Positions 29,201 through 35,635 of a stretch of DNA of 62,785 nucleotides are shown in pieces. The translations under genes and the position numbers were made by a program. Position 1 is the first letter of the stretch; each line of letters opens with the position of its first letter. Below the pieces are notes generated by a model. That model did no database searches. It was not told where the DNA came from and worked only from the letters and a program-made list of their open reading frames with translations. The stretch comes from a virus, in IMG/VR virus record IMGVR_UViG_3300035128_000038, positions 1-62,785 of that record, one strand, 5' to 3'.

Positions 29201-32069
29201 GCTTGGCTATCTGGTCAGTGTAAACCGCAACCGTGTCCTCACCCTGCAACGGCTGAGAATCCACTGTCCCGGTCAGTTTCTCCCCTTTGGCTCCGGTCCA
29301 GGTTACCTTGTCGCCTACCTTGAACGGCTCCTTTGCCGCGGGGGTGGGCTGGGGTTCTTTTAAATCCTCTCCCATCAATTCTTGCGTGGAAAGCCCTAAT
29401 CTCTCTACTTTAGGAGATAGTTCCTCAACTCGACTATTTTCCTCTGGCGTTCTCTCCTTGCGACCCTTTTCAGTAAGTGCTTGATATTCAGCAAGTTCCT
29501 CATGTGTAGCTGGAGCCGCCGCAGCCTCAGACGGCTCCGTTACTGTGCCTGCGCCTGGCAGGTCAGCTTGAGGTTTTATAGGTTGCGCCTCCCCCGCCGC
29601 CGGGGTCGGGCCGGTGCGGTAGATAGGCTTGAGGGTGGGCTTGGGTTTCTTTGCCTCTTCTTTCGCCGCCTTCTCCACCTCCTTCGCCTGCCGCTCCGCT
29701 TCCTTCTGTGCCGCCTTCTCAGCCTCAAGAGCGGCCTTTTCCTGTGCCGCGGCCTCTTGCTCGGCCAGTCCCTTTTGGGCCTCTGCCAGCCGGTCTCCCG
29801 TGGCCAGGGTAAGCCTTTCGGCTAATTCCTGACCCAGGGGTATCTGTTCCATCTGCTGCAGGTCGTCAGGCGTCAAATTGCGGTGAACATCTTCCGGTCT
29901 GACCTTGCCGATTTGCTCCGGATGCAATCGAAAATAAACCTTGGCCAGGTCCCCCTGAAACTCTTTGGCCTGTTTGTTGTCCCGGGCGATGGCTTCAATG
30001 CCCTCGGGCGACACTACCCAATCCATGCCCTTGGCAGCGAGGAAGTCCTCGGCCAGGGCTGCGGGGTTCTCTGCGGGTCCGGTTTCACCCAGGAATACCT
30101 GGAAGTCGTTTTCCGGTTTTATTTGGGGAGTTGCGCCGGGGGCTTCCGGTTGCGGAGTAGGTTCGGGGCCGGGAGGGGCAGTAGGTCCGGCTTCGGGTGA
30201 TTCCTCGGGAGGCCTTATCTCCGGCCCCCCAAATCCCTTGGCTTGCTGTTCTTTAAACCAAGCCTCAACTTCTTTTGGAGACATATCGCCAAACTTACCA
30301 AGCATATCCTGTGCTGTGGCTGCCTGACGGATAAAAGGATTTTTAGCTAATTTGCGAATTTCATTGGTGCGGTCAGCAAGCCTTAATCTTTCAACTGTTT
30401 CAAAGGCCTCCTCAAAACTCTGAGGATTCATATTGATTTCTGCTTTGCCGGCCGCTTCTTCTGCCGCCAATCTTTCCTTCATCCTGGCATTAGCTTTGGT
30501 CCCAGGACGGTAAGGACTTCTGAGCCATTTAAGATAGTTGACTCCCGCAACAAGACCTTCGACCCCGGCATGGAGTCCCATAAAGAGAGCTGCATCCTCA
30601 GCGCCAGACTTGAGCATTTGTTTCCAAGTCTGATTGTTTATTCTACCCGTCCCTACGGCTGTCCCTGCTTCTCTAGCAGCACCAAAGCCAAAACCAGTTA
30701 AACCAGATGCACCAACGCGCCCAGAAAACCTCGTCAAAATTTGAGGAACCAGTCTTTTGGTTGCTTCGTCAAAGACATATCCCCCAACCTCTCCAATAGT
30801 TGCCCGGGTCACGCCGCCTATGCCGACAATGGGTGCAGCCATGCCTGCGAACTCGCCGGCTTGCTCGGCTATTTGAAGGCCTTCGTCATATTCCGGGGGG
30901 ATGGTGTATTGTCCTTCATGGTAAGGAAGGTTCTGAAAGTCCTTTACTGATAGATTATGTTTTTTCAGTAACTTATTATATGATTTAACCCTTTGGTTAT
31001 GCTGTTGTCTTATTTCGTTATACTGTCTCACCAGGGCATTATGCTGGTCAATTAATTCCTGAGAATACGGATTGGCTTCTATTTTTTGCTTTAACTGGAC
31101 TATTTGGTTCTCAATATTGGTTAATGCTCCCTGAGATTCATTTAAAATATTGGTTAGCCCACCCAGCTCCTCCTTTGATTTTGTGAGGGAGGTTATTAGT
31201 CCCTGACGTTTCTGCTGTATTTTACGACCTTTTTCGGTAATTCCGGTTAATGGTCCTTGGGTGGGGGCTTGCGGTTCAGGCTGATAAAGCCCCAGGGTGG
31301 CACCCCGAACTGCCCCTTTGGCAAATCTATCTCCGACCTTTTCGGCCTGGGCTATCTCTTCCTCGGTAAGGGGTTCGCCATGAACCGCCGCGGCTCCCTC
31401 GACCACAGCACCTAAGCCCTTACCGGCCTGTTCCGTGGCAACGTCAATGCCTTTCTTTACCTTTTGCCAGCCTTGGGTCAGACCCTCTACGTCGGTTTCA
31501 AAGGGGGCTGCTATGTCATAGGTGCCCTGGCGTTCATACTGTTCTCCTGGGTCATCAATCTCGGTCACTTCAAGGAACTGTTGTTCCGGTTCAGGTCCCA
31601 GGCCCTGGAGTTTCTGTCTGGCCCAGGACAGGTGCCTGGCTACGTTGCGGTCGTAATGCGGATCGCTGCCGCCGTTGTAGGCCATGAGGGCCTTGCGGTA
31701 ATTGTTGCCATGTTCTTTCAGGAGATCCCGGAAGTGGGCGGCCCCGGCGTCCAGAGATTTATCAGGATCGTAGCGGTCCTGGTTGTTACGGATACCGTAA
31801 GCCTTGCCGGTGGCCAGGGTCATTTGCGACAAACCGATAACGCCGGTGAGGCTCTTGGCGTCAGGATTGAACTGGCTTTCCTGTTTCACCAGGGAGACGT
31901 AAAGGTCTTCCGGCACCCCATATTTCCGGGCGTAGGACGCAGCCTTCCTCACCAGTCCATCCTCGTCAACTATGGGCTTGACCTTGAGCGGCTTGGCCGG
32001 CTTGACGGTGCTCCCGCCTCCCCCAGCCTCAGGATCGTCAATCTCGGTCACTTCCAAAAAATCAGGCAT
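20214..32069 (-). CDS. Giant polyvalent ejected protein: transglycosylase, DNA methyltransferase, Strawberry-notch-type helicase, PLxRFG/LPD region
   Basis: A 3951-residue protein, among the longest phage proteins. In order: lytic transglycosylase (about 37-150, catalytic Glu64 in VKQESQFNP, SQMTLATGKAYG), a coiled coil (about 280-378), a Pro/Glu/Ala/Lys-rich linker (about 600-900), KOW/SH3-like pieces (KVGDKVTW near 916, KFKVGDVVM near 1148), a class I N6-adenine methyltransferase (about 1690-1890, EPSAGVGG and NPPF at 1751-1754), a Strawberry-notch-type helicase (Walker A GDGTGVGKG at 2106, DECH at 2218, SATGATE, and GLGRSHRSGQ near 2620), and a C-terminal PLxRFG-type region (WWPRPRQGKYFV near 3250) with one hydrophobic span near 3680. 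By analogy with P1 DarB and other polyvalent proteins it is packed in the head, ejected with the DNA, opens the wall and shields DNA from restriction. Confidence 0.9.
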   Translation of the reverse strand: MPDFLEVTEIDDPEAGGGGSTVKPAKPLKVKPIVDEDGLVRKAASYARKYGVPEDLYVSLVKQESQFNPDAKSLTGVIGLSQMTLATGKAYGIRNNQDRYDPDKSLDAGAAHFRDLLKEHGNNYRKALMAYNGGSDPHYDRNVARHLSWARQKLQGLGPEPEQQFLEVTEIDDPGEQYERQGTYDIAAPFETDVEGLTQGWQKVKKGIDVATEQAGKGLGAVVEGAAAVHGEPLTEEEIAQAEKVGDRFAKGAVRGATLGLYQPEPQAPTQGPLTGITEKGRKIQQKRQGLITSLTKSKEELGGLTNILNESQGALTNIENQIVQLKQKIEANPYSQELIDQHNALVRQYNEIRQQHNQRVKSYNKLLKKHNLSVKDFQNLPYHEGQYTIPPEYDEGLQIAEQAGEFAGMAAPIVGIGGVTRATIGEVGGYVFDEATKRLVPQILTRFSGRVGASGLTGFGFGAAREAGTAVGTGRINNQTWKQMLKSGAEDAALFMGLHAGVEGLVAGVNYLKWLRSPYRPGTKANARMKERLAAEEAAGKAEINMNPQSFEEAFETVERLRLADRTNEIRKLAKNPFIRQAATAQDMLGKFGDMSPKEVEAWFKEQQAKGFGGPEIRPPEESPEAGPTAPPGPEPTPQPEAPGATPQIKPENDFQVFLGETGPAENPAALAEDFLAAKGMDWVVSPEGIEAIARDNKQAKEFQGDLAKVYFRLHPEQIGKVRPEDVHRNLTPDDLQQMEQIPLGQELAERLTLATGDRLAEAQKGLAEQEAAAQEKAALEAEKAAQKEAERQAKEVEKAAKEEAKKPKPTLKPIYRTGPTPAAGEAQPIKPQADLPGAGTVTEPSEAAAAPATHEELAEYQALTEKGRKERTPEENSRVEELSPKVERLGLSTQELMGEDLKEPQPTPAAKEPFKVGDKVTWTGAKGEKLTGTVDSQPLQGEDTVAVYTDQIAKPGGVPLARVEQVPREKLQKATKEEAPEDLKPQTGKDLFDLQNSTVEHKIPIRDGNASYFDEAAGDVFRELTKDYPDPGYINEKLAKLNKFNQLNNADILQTEGQLPNVDRIKLRDYRKNLGKLIEATQATDHPTKGAMIQAVKLQESIADWMLHPRNPDLTNQVRKDIGVLVKAVKAGPVEAAPTPPTHKFKVGDVVMAKPGADVPAFMQGKRKIQAVSGIGNIQLEGSPKWFPPTSFSLTEKAMGEEVAAPEPKPTEAPAEAPIKFWKFDDKGKVELHFGSKEEYNKLPEELRGRIKRFFNWSRKRNAWVSKAGRTGARTRPLAMAKEAGLEEYNTKPLSQQIAEAKPPEHLEAFEEKPTAPTPEKPVVSVIESPDLTRPPEKEYALSEKQKLRVARAGVMWDDAPVSSRREWVRMVGGTQSIANLQWKNLTDEYQLKVSGQMPLGAEKPAPKEEAPAKPEKKLEMPKEPLEKGWHTIRKRDFLGEWETDQVDETEKLVIEDNEGNMAIEAVVEERPGLGYVLSTTMDNFQIPNPDTGDIFFKTEEDAKLAYHRRAVLQAAAQGKTIPTEVVAQYPELKQRRLEEAVQEARVQEQKDIQPVPIPHQHIASFVKGQLLSGENITEKDLFAKAAEAYGGTLADGAFTSREAYDAMELGVNQYIRDLHKIMNPSGDSPAVANKVLTEILDNLPTERLRGGKTETFQQFSTPPPLAFLANRLANVGPDDVYLEPSAGVGGLAVFGKNAGAREIIVNELDPKRAKLLESLPFDNYYMENAEQLNNILPDDVKPTVVVMNPPFSQTAGRMAGKKQIMTAAVHIEQALKRLEPGGRLVAITGRGMGLDADKFRDWWKDIMRDYDVKANVSFSGQGYKKYGTVFDNRILIIDRTGPTINPENIVTGRVENPALAFKEIPKLEEIRNGRAALSVKPRTHEPVSEEVPATGGRPRQQPEELPPATGSVGGRKPATGGAVRGPAPGLGPPGTSLAGQVGPPSPVPERGREGVEVLAPKPVQEPRISGPGDIGTSAGPADIGKEDAVDYIQDKEISQAQPQKKEFTDEIFEEYQAPITIKGAKKHPTPLVESSAMSAVEAPPTKYFPKLPQKIITSGALSRPQLLAVIQAGAAHNETFTHVAVSEEGDRQESQVRRGYFIGDGTGVGKGREIAAVIWDNWNRGRKKAVWVSASNDLFKDAQRDAKDIGFDPKKIFSVASVKSGSPLQATNGVAFLSYDTLKAQGKDKDNILNRRLDQLVSWLGKDFDGVIAFDECHKMGNLLEVRDNFGVKKPSQRAITGWELRKALPNARVLYVSATGATEITNLAYLDRLGLWGQGRVFNSIDQFVNEISAGGIAGMEIVANHLKAEGSYQARQLAYRVPGNDKLTVTYERLEHQLTEKQTKTYDALSKAWQLVMHNMEEALQLTGNVKGRDRAAKMSQFWGAELRFYDQVLGSLQVPSIIAHMEKALEEGNTCLVQFYNTYEAQQNREIERMEKGQTLDDLDLTPRQNLIEYVKNGFPVQQYETYIDENGNTQIRAVEDSQGNSVLNKEAVAMRDALIQKLEILAVPESPIDQIINHFGPERVAEVTGRKRRVVLKYDEEAGTMKKKEEKRSGRMGLKETDEFLDGKRDIILFNDKGGTGRSFHADPATKSGIKRRYHYVLQPGWRADNALQGLGRSHRSGQDSAPHVVLCCTNLHGHKRFISTIARRLDQLGALTRGHRKAGSGALFNARDNLENTQANAAMRKFWEALARNRLSDRGIYLNDFQDMTGLKLVDPKTGSLKSQLPPIRQFLNRMLVLTTDVQNNVFDTFSEFLEQEIQQAIEAGTLDVGMETMRADSIQKAAEEVVWEDPKSGNQAKYIALDETNPTNRVIWDEAQRNFKAFFINKTSGKVWAAKPPKTITNARSGELYQVRNLVSPARTEQNVRVDTLDDKEKWEKVDSMAAQPLWVQQFDEAPKAITRRRHLISGAILSVWDKMRGTHPRIMRVKTDDGEVFLGRLIPDSKLDAVLKKMGANLKVEQLSPQETMAAVMEQNNVVRLTNGNELKVSKVAGEPRLEIDKIDFWDYEKLKKYGVFIEKIQHKYRYFVPLNRAEEVLESLFKDAKIAAIVPRGVKMTEYEASLAPEVDDEDMDAIKEFYAGYPIGPQITNLLRKLKKMGAAYFADLPDKDISLLTKYADLPYWRAQSSGHWDTYRVQEVREENRHMGIEQYMSEVEPAINWYAQAPPEMQEKWKEAIWHMDKINKHLPDKDLLQMGLDKDAINNIRLFKRIFDVIQDEDLENLMRELGQPAAEINKLRRQRGKRKFWWPRPRQGKYFVEAWEDTWNPDGTKGKRKMVWFELFDDIFATMTGKSARAQQRIKKLRKRFPDLPAENFRWGEMKYLPEDIFFNTNPIQEEAIIRAAVQRMELPEDVAYEQLTKEILKSVADVYKARGLARHWKKRKDVPGYDKRDPLGAALVYIRGYIGFKTKALASREFHKSLRKLDMRTREADYWRKYVADMLANQEKMDIIADKTRGLLFLYFLGGVARQVLLQPTQNYIAGVPMLQQVSKWSSVKITNVMRQAAQDRLRALAGKKKKFVSEEEDWMLDSFRKRGIIEDQLAREYEGQLASVFGKAGQKLANAAKFFIGNAEIFNRETTAITAHRIGKELGMDHVEAMKLAERVIKNAHFVYGKGNLPPWARGGEAAKIARAGYTFRSYNYNLYRLYWQMGKTSRGRRGIMKGLLAFLMLGGLASLPLYKDIEEWIQRRTGVNLSTEAKKKLGPFYEYLRYGMPAALGIDLSGSMGIETIRWEGQGLPEKIGNFTLDMIGAPGELVRIPYRVSQDVAKGDYYRALEDLVPSVFKAPLKAYRMATEGMTTRRGKPILDAEGKPIKLSLPQAIVKGLTFRTTKEAESRRQYEAQRTDMEINEERQRLIDSWRIAAQRHGPESNWAKKAFKNIRDFNLRLRRDKINWIPPITSKTLRERRPAKRKMILKRRHGGQSTPPIQAPRRGIINLKLIPIKP

Positions 32070-32072
32070 AGG

Positions 32073-33125
32073 CTATTTCCTGGGCAACGGTGCCCTGAAC
32101 TTGGTGCCGTCAGGTTTTATTACGAGGAGATGGGTGTCTCGGTTAAATATTTTGGTGCCGTCTTTTGTCTGGTATCCCTTGCCCTTGGGCGGAATGTTGG
32201 GGAGCACTCCCACCCCAGGAATATTGAATCCGGTCGTCTGTTGTCCTGGCATTTGCCCTTTCTTGTATTTCGTGGTAGTCGAGGTCTTGGTTGATACACC
32301 AAAACCGGGAACGTCCTCGCTTGAAACCGTCTGAGAAACAACGCCGGTTTTATCATCTTTGGGGGCTGGCATCCTCCGGCCACCTTTTTTCTCGGTGCCT
32401 ACCTGTAGTCCGGGGTAAACTTCGTCATAAACCGGGACCTCCCGGTTGGCCTCGGTCTCCTGGCGGCCCCGAATATTGGTGTCTCTTAAATTCTCAAGTG
32501 CGACACGGTTGCCCTGTCTAGCACCCTCAAGAACCATCGGGTCTGTGTACGGCCTGACCACCGTGGGAATACCAGGAACCGGGATCATTTCGTTGGTATC
32601 CTGACGATAGATAAACCTGGGCTGGTTTTCTTTGGGCTGCATCATAACCTTGGACAGGCCGGTAGCATCATATTTCTTCATACCACTCGGGCCCAATACG
32701 CCTACCATATTCTTAGCCGCCGGAATATACGCTCCTCCCGCCGGCAGGCTGGCCACCCCGCGCCGGTGAGCCTGTTCCTGAGCCATGGCCTGAGGGGTGC
32801 CGGGGCTGGTTCTGCCTCCCTGTGCTTGACCAGGGAACTGCGCCTGTACGGCCGCTTCCCCTGCCGCGGTCTGAACCTCCGGAGTAACCTGCCTGGCTAT
32901 CCCCTGCTTTCCCAGGATGTTCCAGAATTTCCCTGTGCCCCCCACTGGCTGGCCCGGCTGCATTTCCCGGGACGCCTGGGCAATCTTAATGGCGGTGTCC
33001 AGGTCTTTGGCTTCCCGGGTCTGCTGACGCCCTTTCATCCCGCCGACAAAGTTGGCGATGCCCAGGGCAGTATTGACGCCCAGTAAGATGTTATCCAAAA
33101 TGCCTCTGCGTCGATAGTAAGGCAT
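32073..33125 (-). CDS. Probable internal (ejection) virion protein
   Basis: A 350-residue protein. The N-terminus (about 1-45) is helical with a small hydrophobic segment (DNILLGVNTALGIANFVGG). The centre is rich in Gly, Pro, Gln and Ala and probably flexible, and the end (GFNIPGVGVLPNIPPKGKG, KPDGTKFRAPLP) forms short strands. It stops three bases before the giant gene and follows the Gly-rich protein gene. Its position, between neck proteins and the giant polyvalent gene, matches podovirus proteins that line the ejection channel. No family name is certain. Confidence 0.6.
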   Translation of the reverse strand: MPYYRRRGILDNILLGVNTALGIANFVGGMKGRQQTREAKDLDTAIKIAQASREMQPGQPVGGTGKFWNILGKQGIARQVTPEVQTAAGEAAVQAQFPGQAQGGRTSPGTPQAMAQEQAHRRGVASLPAGGAYIPAAKNMVGVLGPSGMKKYDATGLSKVMMQPKENQPRFIYRQDTNEMIPVPGIPTVVRPYTDPMVLEGARQGNRVALENLRDTNIRGRQETEANREVPVYDEVYPGLQVGTEKKGGRRMPAPKDDKTGVVSQTVSSEDVPGFGVSTKTSTTTKYKKGQMPGQQTTGFNIPGVGVLPNIPPKGKGYQTKDGTKIFNRDTHLLVIKPDGTKFRAPLPRK

Positions 33126-33127
33126 AA

Positions 33128-33502
33128 TCAGCTACCTCCCATGAATTCCGTGGGCGAAGCAGGAGTCATCGTCGGGGAACCCTGGGCGTTGTATGTCTGG
33201 ATGGAATTCTTCCGCACCCCCGGGATGGTGAGGGGGTTTCCCTCCTGAGAGTATCCCGTGCTGGCTCCCATGTCCACTGGAGTTTTCAGTCCTTCCAGGG
33301 CCTTGTTGACTCCCCCGCCGACTGCCTGCTGGACTCCGGCGGTAACTCCCCCGGCCACGCCGCCCTTGACACCCCCCTGGCTGGCTCCCGAAGTAACTCC
33401 ACCGGCCACTGAAAGGGGAACGCCGACCATAGGCAGACCGGCCATGCTCAGACCCGCACCGCCGATTTGCGCCAACTTTCCAAGGGTAGAGAAAATGGCC
33501 AT
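33128..33502 (-). CDS. Gly-rich membrane-active internal protein
   Basis: A 124-residue protein of which residues 10-70 are a Gly/Ala/Val-rich repeat-like segment (GGAGLSMAGLPMVGVPLSVAGG, then GGVKGGVAGGVTAGVQQAVGG), typical of phage proteins that insert into the host membrane during DNA entry. The tail is polar (TPASPTEFMGGS). Its stop is 3 bp from the start of the next gene. It probably works with the two following genes in ejection. Confidence 0.6.
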   Translation of the reverse strand: MAIFSTLGKLAQIGGAGLSMAGLPMVGVPLSVAGGVTSGASQGGVKGGVAGGVTAGVQQAVGGGVNKALEGLKTPVDMGASTGYSQEGNPLTIPGVRKNSIQTYNAQGSPTMTPASPTEFMGGS

Positions 33503-34050
33503 TATGTCCCTCCCCCGCCGCCGGAAGTCTCCGTGGTGCCTCCTGACGTAACCGGCGCCCTCGGGATGCTCAGATATTTGGCCAGGGTGTCAAGGTTCTG
33601 CTGTTTCTTGTTGATGTCCAGCCCCTCAAGGTTTGACAAGCTGGAGACTCGGCTTTTCAGGCCCTCCCGTTCCACGTTGGAGAAGGCTTCCGCCGCAGCT
33701 CCCCCGGTCACCCCCGACCTGGCCAGGTTGCCTCGTAATGACTCCTTGGCCCCTGCGGTCTGGCCAGCCGTCCGGGAAAGAATTTGCCCCGTGTAATACT
33801 GCTTTTCCTGGGGAGAAAGCCCTTCCTCATTCTGCGCTTTCCAGTAGAGCTTGGGGAGAATTTCGGAGTAATAGTAGCCGGTGCGGGGCGGGACATACTC
33901 TTGCCAGGGCTTGAAATTGTATTGAGTGGTAGAACTTTGGCTGCCGCCTCCGGGATCGCACAGAGCAACCGGCCCCTTGTACTCATGGAAGTGCTCTTCG
34001 AGGACCTCCCCCGTTGCCATGTCCAGAACTGTTTTGGTGTAGATTTTCAT
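33502..34050 (-). CDS. Internal virion protein (DNA-ejection module)
   Basis: The start chosen is the ATG at 34050, about seven bases after GAGG and overlapping the acetyltransferase-like gene by 68 bp. The 182-residue product has a helical, Ala/Gly/Gln-rich core (SPQEKQYYTGQILSRTAGQ, GNLARSGVTGGAAAEAF) like P22 gp7-type ejection proteins, and a Gly-rich end (TSGGTTETSGGGGGT). It overlaps the Gly-rich gene by one base. The role in forming the ejection channel is inferred from its neighbours. Confidence 0.6.
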   Translation of the reverse strand: MKIYTKTVLDMATGEVLEEHFHEYKGPVALCDPGGGSQSSTTQYNFKPWQEYVPPRTGYYYSEILPKLYWKAQNEEGLSPQEKQYYTGQILSRTAGQTAGAKESLRGNLARSGVTGGAAAEAFSNVEREGLKSRVSSLSNLEGLDINKKQQNLDTLAKYLSIPRAPVTSGGTTETSGGGGGT

Positions 34051-34519
34051 AGTCGGCCTCGTCGAAGGGGCGAAAGTAAATATGCCAGACCTTCTTGCGC
34101 CCTTCGTGTTCAAACATTTTCTCGGCAAACTCGTTGCCGGGGGTAGAGTAATTTCCGGTCCCCTGAGCCCCCCTTTCCATGGCCCATAATTCAAACTGGC
34201 GGGCTAAATGGCGGGTATGCAAACCGAGGGGAAATGTTGCCATGACTTCGGCCCACAGGTCATATTCAAAGAAGGGATAATACTGAATTAGCCGCCCGAT
34301 AAGGAAAGCGTCAGCGTCTCCCTTGGCATCTTCTTTGACCAGCACCAGATGATTCTCGTCGTAAAAAACCCCGTTCAGATAGCCCGATACGGCGTTTTCG
34401 TACTTAAAGCGGTCCCTGGCGTAAAGCGTCTGGCCGCAATCCTCAAGGTAGGCCACCAACTTATGATACATCTCCTCAATTTTGCGCAGGTCCCTGGGTT
34501 CGGCTGGTCTTATCTTCAT
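33983..34519 (-). CDS. GNAT-like acetyltransferase-fold protein
   Basis: A 178-residue protein. It begins MKIRPAEPRDLRKIEEMYHKL, the first strand and helix of the GNAT fold, and continues with strands and FEYDLWAEVMATFP, LARQFELWAMERGAQGTG as the central region; the end HIYFRPFDEADYEN is less typical. The Q/RxxGxG/A acetyl-CoA loop is not well preserved. Phage GNAT-like proteins often lie between the neck and ejection genes. It may acetylate a virion or host protein, or be structural. Confidence 0.6.
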   Translation of the reverse strand: MKIRPAEPRDLRKIEEMYHKLVAYLEDCGQTLYARDRFKYENAVSGYLNGVFYDENHLVLVKEDAKGDADAFLIGRLIQYYPFFEYDLWAEVMATFPLGLHTRHLARQFELWAMERGAQGTGNYSTPGNEFAEKMFEHEGRKKVWHIYFRPFDEADYENLHQNSSGHGNGGGPRRALP

Positions 34520-34531
34520 TCCATTCCTTTC

Positions 34532-35632
34532 TTACTGCAGGTGTTGGCTCATAACGTCAGAGACCGCCATGGTGGTCGGTTCCACCGGCTTGCCATGAAC
34601 CTCGTAGCCGGTGACCGCGTTCATAAAGAACTGGTAAGCGTCGCCATCGCCGGTGAGGGCATGGACCGCATAACTGACCACCGCCGCCTGATACTCGATG
34701 GGAATCTCACAGATTTGGTCCTCCAGGGTGATGTTGGGAGATAGAGGCAGAGGGCGCCGCACCAGATCAAGCAAGATATTTCCGGTTAGGGGAGTCAGGT
34801 TTGACAGCTCCGAGGCCGCCGAACTGATAACCGAGTTGGTTTTGTTCACCGCGTCGAGGAAAAGCCCGTATTCAGTCAGGGGAATCCGGAAGGAGTCCCC
34901 GGCCACCCACTTGGTCTGTTTGGGCAGGTCGGCGGTCACCTTGTCGTTAGTGGCTTCGGCATCGCCCACCGTCCGGATAATGGCCCCGGCGTTCCTGGTG
35001 GTGTTGTAAACCGGGTAACCCGGGATGCCCCCCAGGTTGCCCAGGTTACGGCCGGCGTTATCTACCAGATAATCGGAATTGTCGTAACCGCTGGCGATGT
35101 GGGTGCCGGTGATGCTGGCCATGCTTCCCAGGTCCAGGGTGCTTGACACCAGGCTGTCATCCCCCGGCGTGTATTCTGAACCATTGGAGGTAGGTATGGG
35201 GGAAAAGCCGAGGGTTAGGAACTCGGCGTTCTTGTAGGCCGGGAAGACATAGACGGGCTGGCCGGTTTGCCCCCGGTACTCCCGGTCAATCTGGGCCATT
35301 CTCCTCACATCTTCCAGGACTTCCAGTTCCTTGTAGGCCGTCAGGCTGTCGCCGGTAAAATACTTGCCAGCAGTCACCCTCTTGATGCCAAAGGGCAGGC
35401 GGTAATTCTGTTGGCTGGCGGCCGGACGGATGAGGGCCAGAGTACGGAGGCAGCCGGTAAACGCGGCAAAAGCCTCCATGCCGGTATTGATGGCGGTGGT
35501 AATTTCATCCCTTTCATATTCCTCAAAGTCAAACTTCTTAACCTTTAAGGCCCGCTGCACCATACGGATCAGTTGCCTGGTGCTGTTTCCCGGCGTGATT
35601 AAATTAAAATCTTCGGCTCTTACTGTAGGCAT
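34532..35632 (-). CDS. Neck/connector-like virion protein A with inserted shared module
   Basis: A 366-residue protein. The outer parts (about 1-165 and 262-366) are paralogous to the next gene: a helical start, then NYRLPFGIKRVTAGKYF, ELEVLEDVRRMAQIDREYRGQTGQP, LTLGFSPIPT. A module of about 85 residues (about 175-260, TGTHIASGYDNSDYLVD ... DSFRIPLTEYGLFLDA) is inserted and is also present in both of the next two genes. The protein probably belongs to the neck or tail hub of the podovirus-type particle. Confidence 0.65.
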   Translation of the reverse strand: MPTVRAEDFNLITPGNSTRQLIRMVQRALKVKKFDFEEYERDEITTAINTGMEAFAAFTGCLRTLALIRPAASQQNYRLPFGIKRVTAGKYFTGDSLTAYKELEVLEDVRRMAQIDREYRGQTGQPVYVFPAYKNAEFLTLGFSPIPTSNGSEYTPGDDSLVSSTLDLGSMASITGTHIASGYDNSDYLVDNAGRNLGNLGGIPGYPVYNTTRNAGAIIRTVGDAEATNDKVTADLPKQTKWVAGDSFRIPLTEYGLFLDAVNKTNSVISSAASELSNLTPLTGNILLDLVRRPLPLSPNITLEDQICEIPIEYQAAVVSYAVHALTGDGDAYQFFMNAVTGYEVHGKPVEPTTMAVSDVMSQHLQ

Positions 35633-35635
35633 AGT

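Noticed and set aside
20981-32334. Many plus-strand frames opposite the giant gene, some near 200-276 codons
   Set aside because: They are antisense shadows: no ribosome sites, biased low-complexity composition and complete overlap with a gene with clear domains.
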